Shown one piece after another: positions 61,484-64,000 of a stretch of DNA of 64,000 nt. The DNA comes from Aquimarina sp040786285 (lineage in GTDB: Bacteria; Bacteroidota; Bacteroidia; Flavobacteriales; Flavobacteriaceae): assembly GCF_040786285.1 (NCBI RefSeq), contig NZ_JBFMKQ010000001.1:806001-870000 (forward strand). Reading direction: 5' to 3'. A model generated the notes under the pieces. That model had not been told where the DNA came from, searched no databases, and was given only the letters and a program-made list of their open reading frames with translations. Within the stretch, counting starts at the first letter, position 1. Every line of letters starts with the position of its first letter. The translations under genes and the position numbers were made by a program.

Positions 61484-64000
61484 TTACTGTTTAATAATTT
61501 TTTGTTGTGTGCTAAAAGCTCCTTTTGTATCAGTTACACGAACCACATAAAAACCTCTTGCATAACGACTCATATCGATGGATAATTTTGATTGACCAAC
61601 ATTTAGTCGAATGGTTTGCGCATAAACCGTTTGACCGGTTACATTGGTCACAGAAATATCTACATCATTTCCAGAGAATGCATTAAAATCAACAGAAAGA
61701 TAACTTGTAACAGGGTTAGGAGAAACGGATACGTTTATCTCTTCTGAACCCAGTTTTTCGTCCATTAATTCACTTTCTAGACCTGTTGGGTTTTCTGCAT
61801 ATACTGCAGCTTCTTTGGCTACAATAGATTCTCCATTTTCTAGACATACAATAGCATCTAAATCATATCCATCTGCAAACCAAGGAAAAACGTTTTTATC
61901 ACTAATATCAACAACTTTAATATATTTAGCAGAACGTAAGTTACCCGCTGCAAGATCAAATTCGCCATCTTGGCAAGTCGTTCCTAAAGAAACAAACTCT
62001 ACCCCATCTTGTGAAGCAAATACTTCGGCAGATTCTGGGAAATAATCACAAGAAACATTATCAAAGAACCCTGTAGATTCGAATATGGCAAATTCATTGG
62101 TGTCTGCATTGTCAAAAATCTCATTGTTAAGCTCTATTGTTATTGATCCTCCAAAACCTAGACTCACAAAATTAAGGAACCTCCTTTCTCTAGGTGTACC
62201 TATAGCACGTTCAGGATTACTTCTATATCTTGGTATTAATCTTCCGTCTCTTCTTTTTCCTTGATCAAAAGAAACAACAGATCCTCCCATACATTCGTTA
62301 TCAACAAATTCTGGCTCTAATAAAAATCGTGCAGAAACCGGGAAGTGATCCGATGTGGTAAATGCATAATCCGCATCGTATACCTCGTAGTGAACAGTCA
62401 CAGAGTTTTCGATATAGGCCTCATTAAGCTCATTAGTAACAGCAATGTGATCAATCATATTTTCTCTAAACACAAAAGAACGCAGTCCTGCTTCACTTAA
62501 TGCAGATGATACGATATTATAATTAAGTGAATCATTTACATACTCCTGGAAACTAGAAATAGTTGAAGGAATATCTGCCACAGTTTCATCAACATCATCA
62601 TTATAATCTCCCAGTAAAATAACTTTGTTATTCGCAAAATTAACGTCTAACGAATCCTTAAGTACCTCTACATCATACTTACGCATGTCATAACGACCTT
62701 GGGCGTCATTACCACTATTAGCTCGTGCATGTAAAGCAACAAGATCGATACGCTCTGTTACCCCATTTATAGTTACGTCTGCGGTCATTAAAAATGGTAA
62801 TCTTCCGCTAGCGAAAAAACGAGACGTCGCATTTGGATAATCCAAAATAGCAGAGTCATCACCACCATTGTATAATGGGTGAATAGAAGTAAACATTGCT
62901 CTTGTATTTACTACAGAAACGGTTTCTGTATTATAGATAAATCCTAACTTTTGGAAAGGTGGAGTTCCGCCAGGATTAGAGGTTGCATCAGATAAGATAT
63001 AATCATACCCTGGTAGTTGCGCCACCAATTCGGCAAATAATACATCATCTGCAATTTCTTCTACAGCATACACATCTGCTTTTAATTTTTGAAGTACTGT
63101 TGCTGTACTATCTCTTTGGATAGCATCAGACATTGGGTTTTGCCCTACAGGAGAGTTATTTTCATCTCCAAACCACTCAATATTCCAGGCTACTACATCA
63201 AAAGTATCTTCTTTAGGGAAACCTACGGTATCCCCAGGAGGAATAAACTCTACTGCACAAGGAATATCTTCAGATGCTCTGGGTAATAATTGGAAGAATT
63301 CTCTAAAACGACCCACTACACCAGTAACTTCTGGACAAGTAACAGGCTGTGCCTTTCCTACGACAGAAGCTACATCGTTATCAACACGCAACTCTCCATT
63401 TCCGCTTGCATCGGTAAGTGTAAAATTCGAGTTTCCGAATAAAAGATCTCCTGGATTAGGGAATGTAGTATTAAGCACACGAACCAATTCACCAGGGTGA
63501 TTAGCAAGTTCTGTAAGAGTAATTTCTAAAGGAGTAATGGGGTTCTGAGGAAGCCCATTGTTTACCACCTCAACTACACCGTTAAGCTGAACCTGATCAT
63601 TAAAAGCAGCTCTAACACCCGTTACAGTAATAGAATCTCCAACTTTTAGAGCGGCATTAGCTTGTACTTGCTCATCAAAAACAGCAATCCCACCTGTTGC
63701 ATCCTGAATAAATGCAGGACCATTAAAGGCGTCGGTTACTGTTAATACTCCTGCAATAGTTACAGGAGTACCCTCTGCAGCAGCTCTAGCTTCGGCGATG
63801 GTGATTGGCTCACCCGGAGTTACAATCACTCCATCATTATCAGCACCCGGAGTAGGAGCTTTGGCTACATAAGTACTTGTGTTACGAGCACCACCTTGTC
63901 CGTTAGGAACACGTTGCAAAGATTCACTGTCTTTACTTCCGTTTGCATCTTCGTTTAGCTGTGGTTGATCTGCATTTAATAATACCAATAACTCCAGATC
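61484..64000 (-). CDS. T9SS-secreted EEP-family nuclease/phosphatase (partial, 5' end missing)
   Basis: The reading frame stays open to the window edge, so the N terminus is missing (a start at 63988 would be a TTG inside the gene). Visible parts, in order: the end of a lamin-tail-like domain (ESLQRVPNGQ, APTPGADNDG); an OB-fold-like region (EPITIAEARAAAEGTPVTIA to FREFFQLLPRA); the EEP catalytic domain with VVAWNIEWFGDEN, YAVEEIADD, VALHARANSGND, LLGDYNDDVDE and TSDHFPVSARF; then a galactose-binding-like or anchor module. A type A T9SS sorting domain closes it (VSVSPNPVTSYLSVDFNA to QQKIIKQ). It is a secreted phosphodiesterase, substrate likely DNA or RNA, though other phosphoesters are possible. 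Convergent with the basic lipoprotein gene. Confidence 0.88.
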   Translation of the reverse strand, partial: DLELLVLLNADQPQLNEDANGSKDSESLQRVPNGQGGARNTSTYVAKAPTPGADNDGVIVTPGEPITIAEARAAAEGTPVTIAGVLTVTDAFNGPAFIQDATGGIAVFDEQVQANAALKVGDSITVTGVRAAFNDQVQLNGVVEVVNNGLPQNPITPLEITLTELANHPGELVRVLNTTFPNPGDLLFGNSNFTLTDASGNGELRVDNDVASVVGKAQPVTCPEVTGVVGRFREFFQLLPRASEDIPCAVEFIPPGDTVGFPKEDTFDVVAWNIEWFGDENNSPVGQNPMSDAIQRDSTATVLQKLKADVYAVEEIADDVLFAELVAQLPGYDYILSDATSNPGGTPPFQKLGFIYNTETVSVVNTRAMFTSIHPLYNGGDDSAILDYPNATSRFFASGRLPFLMTADVTINGVTERIDLVALHARANSGNDAQGRYDMRKYDVEVLKDSLDVNFANNKVILLGDYNDDVDETVADIPSTISSFQEYVNDSLNYNIVSSALSEAGLRSFVFRENMIDHIAVTNELNEAYIENSVTVHYEVYDADYAFTTSDHFPVSARFLLEPEFVDNECMGGSVVSFDQGKRRDGRLIPRYRSNPERAIGTPRERRFLNFVSLGFGGSITIELNNEIFDNADTNEFAIFESTGFFDNVSCDYFPESAEVFASQDGVEFVSLGTTCQDGEFDLAAGNLRSAKYIKVVDISDKNVFPWFADGYDLDAIVCLENGESIVAKEAAVYAENPTGLESELMDEKLGSEEINVSVSPNPVTSYLSVDFNAFSGNDVDISVTNVTGQTVYAQTIRLNVGQSKLSIDMSRYARGFYVVRVTDTKGAFSTQQKIIKQ

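Overview
The window reads as a chromosomal segment of a marine-type member of the Flavobacteriaceae (Bacteroidota). Direct signs are type IX secretion (T9SS) sorting domains of both types, a PorP/SprF-family barrel, SprB-type repeats, DUF4175, DUF2807, DUF2007 and DUF5689 family proteins, Bacteroidota promoter motifs (TAnnTTTG with an upstream TTTG/TTG) and low G+C intergenic DNA. The genus cannot be fixed from this sequence; an Aquimarina-like organism is only a guess.

Layout. (1) About 0.16-20.3 kb, minus strand: a three-gene cell-surface operon. It encodes a 692-aa T9SS type B protein with Ig/PKD-like repeats, a 1048-aa PorP/SprF-like outer-membrane protein extended by a very long coiled coil and two SPOR-like domains, and a giant SprB-like adhesin of about 4,950 aa. 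(2) 20.8-28.8 kb, minus strand: an OmpH/Skp-like lipoprotein, a methyltransferase, a small membrane protein, mnmG, ybeY and DUF4175. Three perfect parS-like palindromes lie between mnmG and ybeY and a fourth near-match lies 2.4 kb away, which suggests an origin-proximal centromere region. (3) 28.9-39.1 kb: gltX, a DUF4177 mini-protein, an SPFH protein, a secreted hypothetical protein, glnS with an extra C-terminal domain, folB, tRNA-Cys, a LysE-type exporter, a DUF2807 protein and rnr. (4) 39.3-45 kb: small proteins, the operon rpiB / CDF cation exporter / ElaA-type GNAT / two membrane proteins, then ctpA and rnpA facing it. (5) 45-55 kb: M1 and S8 peptidases, an MBL hydrolase, SulP, a tandem Usp, a divergent CPA-type antiporter with a TrkA-N domain, and a cysteine-rich lipoprotein. 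(6) 55.3-64 kb: an EEP-family nuclease/phosphatase, a TonB-dependent receptor, a DUF5689 lipoprotein, a tiny charged lipoprotein and a second, T9SS-exported EEP protein cut by the window edge.

How they work together. The adhesin operon appears to pair two T9SS cargo proteins with a dedicated barrel that may also be tethered to peptidoglycan. The 55-64 kb region looks like an extracellular nucleic-acid or phosphoester scavenging locus. Both are inferences from domain content and gene adjacency. Most of the remaining genes are translation, RNA-processing, envelope and ion-homeostasis functions.

Most worth a second look: the barrel-coiled coil-SPOR fusion with its 48-bp in-frame repeat array, the in-frame supermodule duplications in the giant adhesin, the parS cluster overlapping coding sequence, and the paired-nuclease/TonB/DUF5689 locus.
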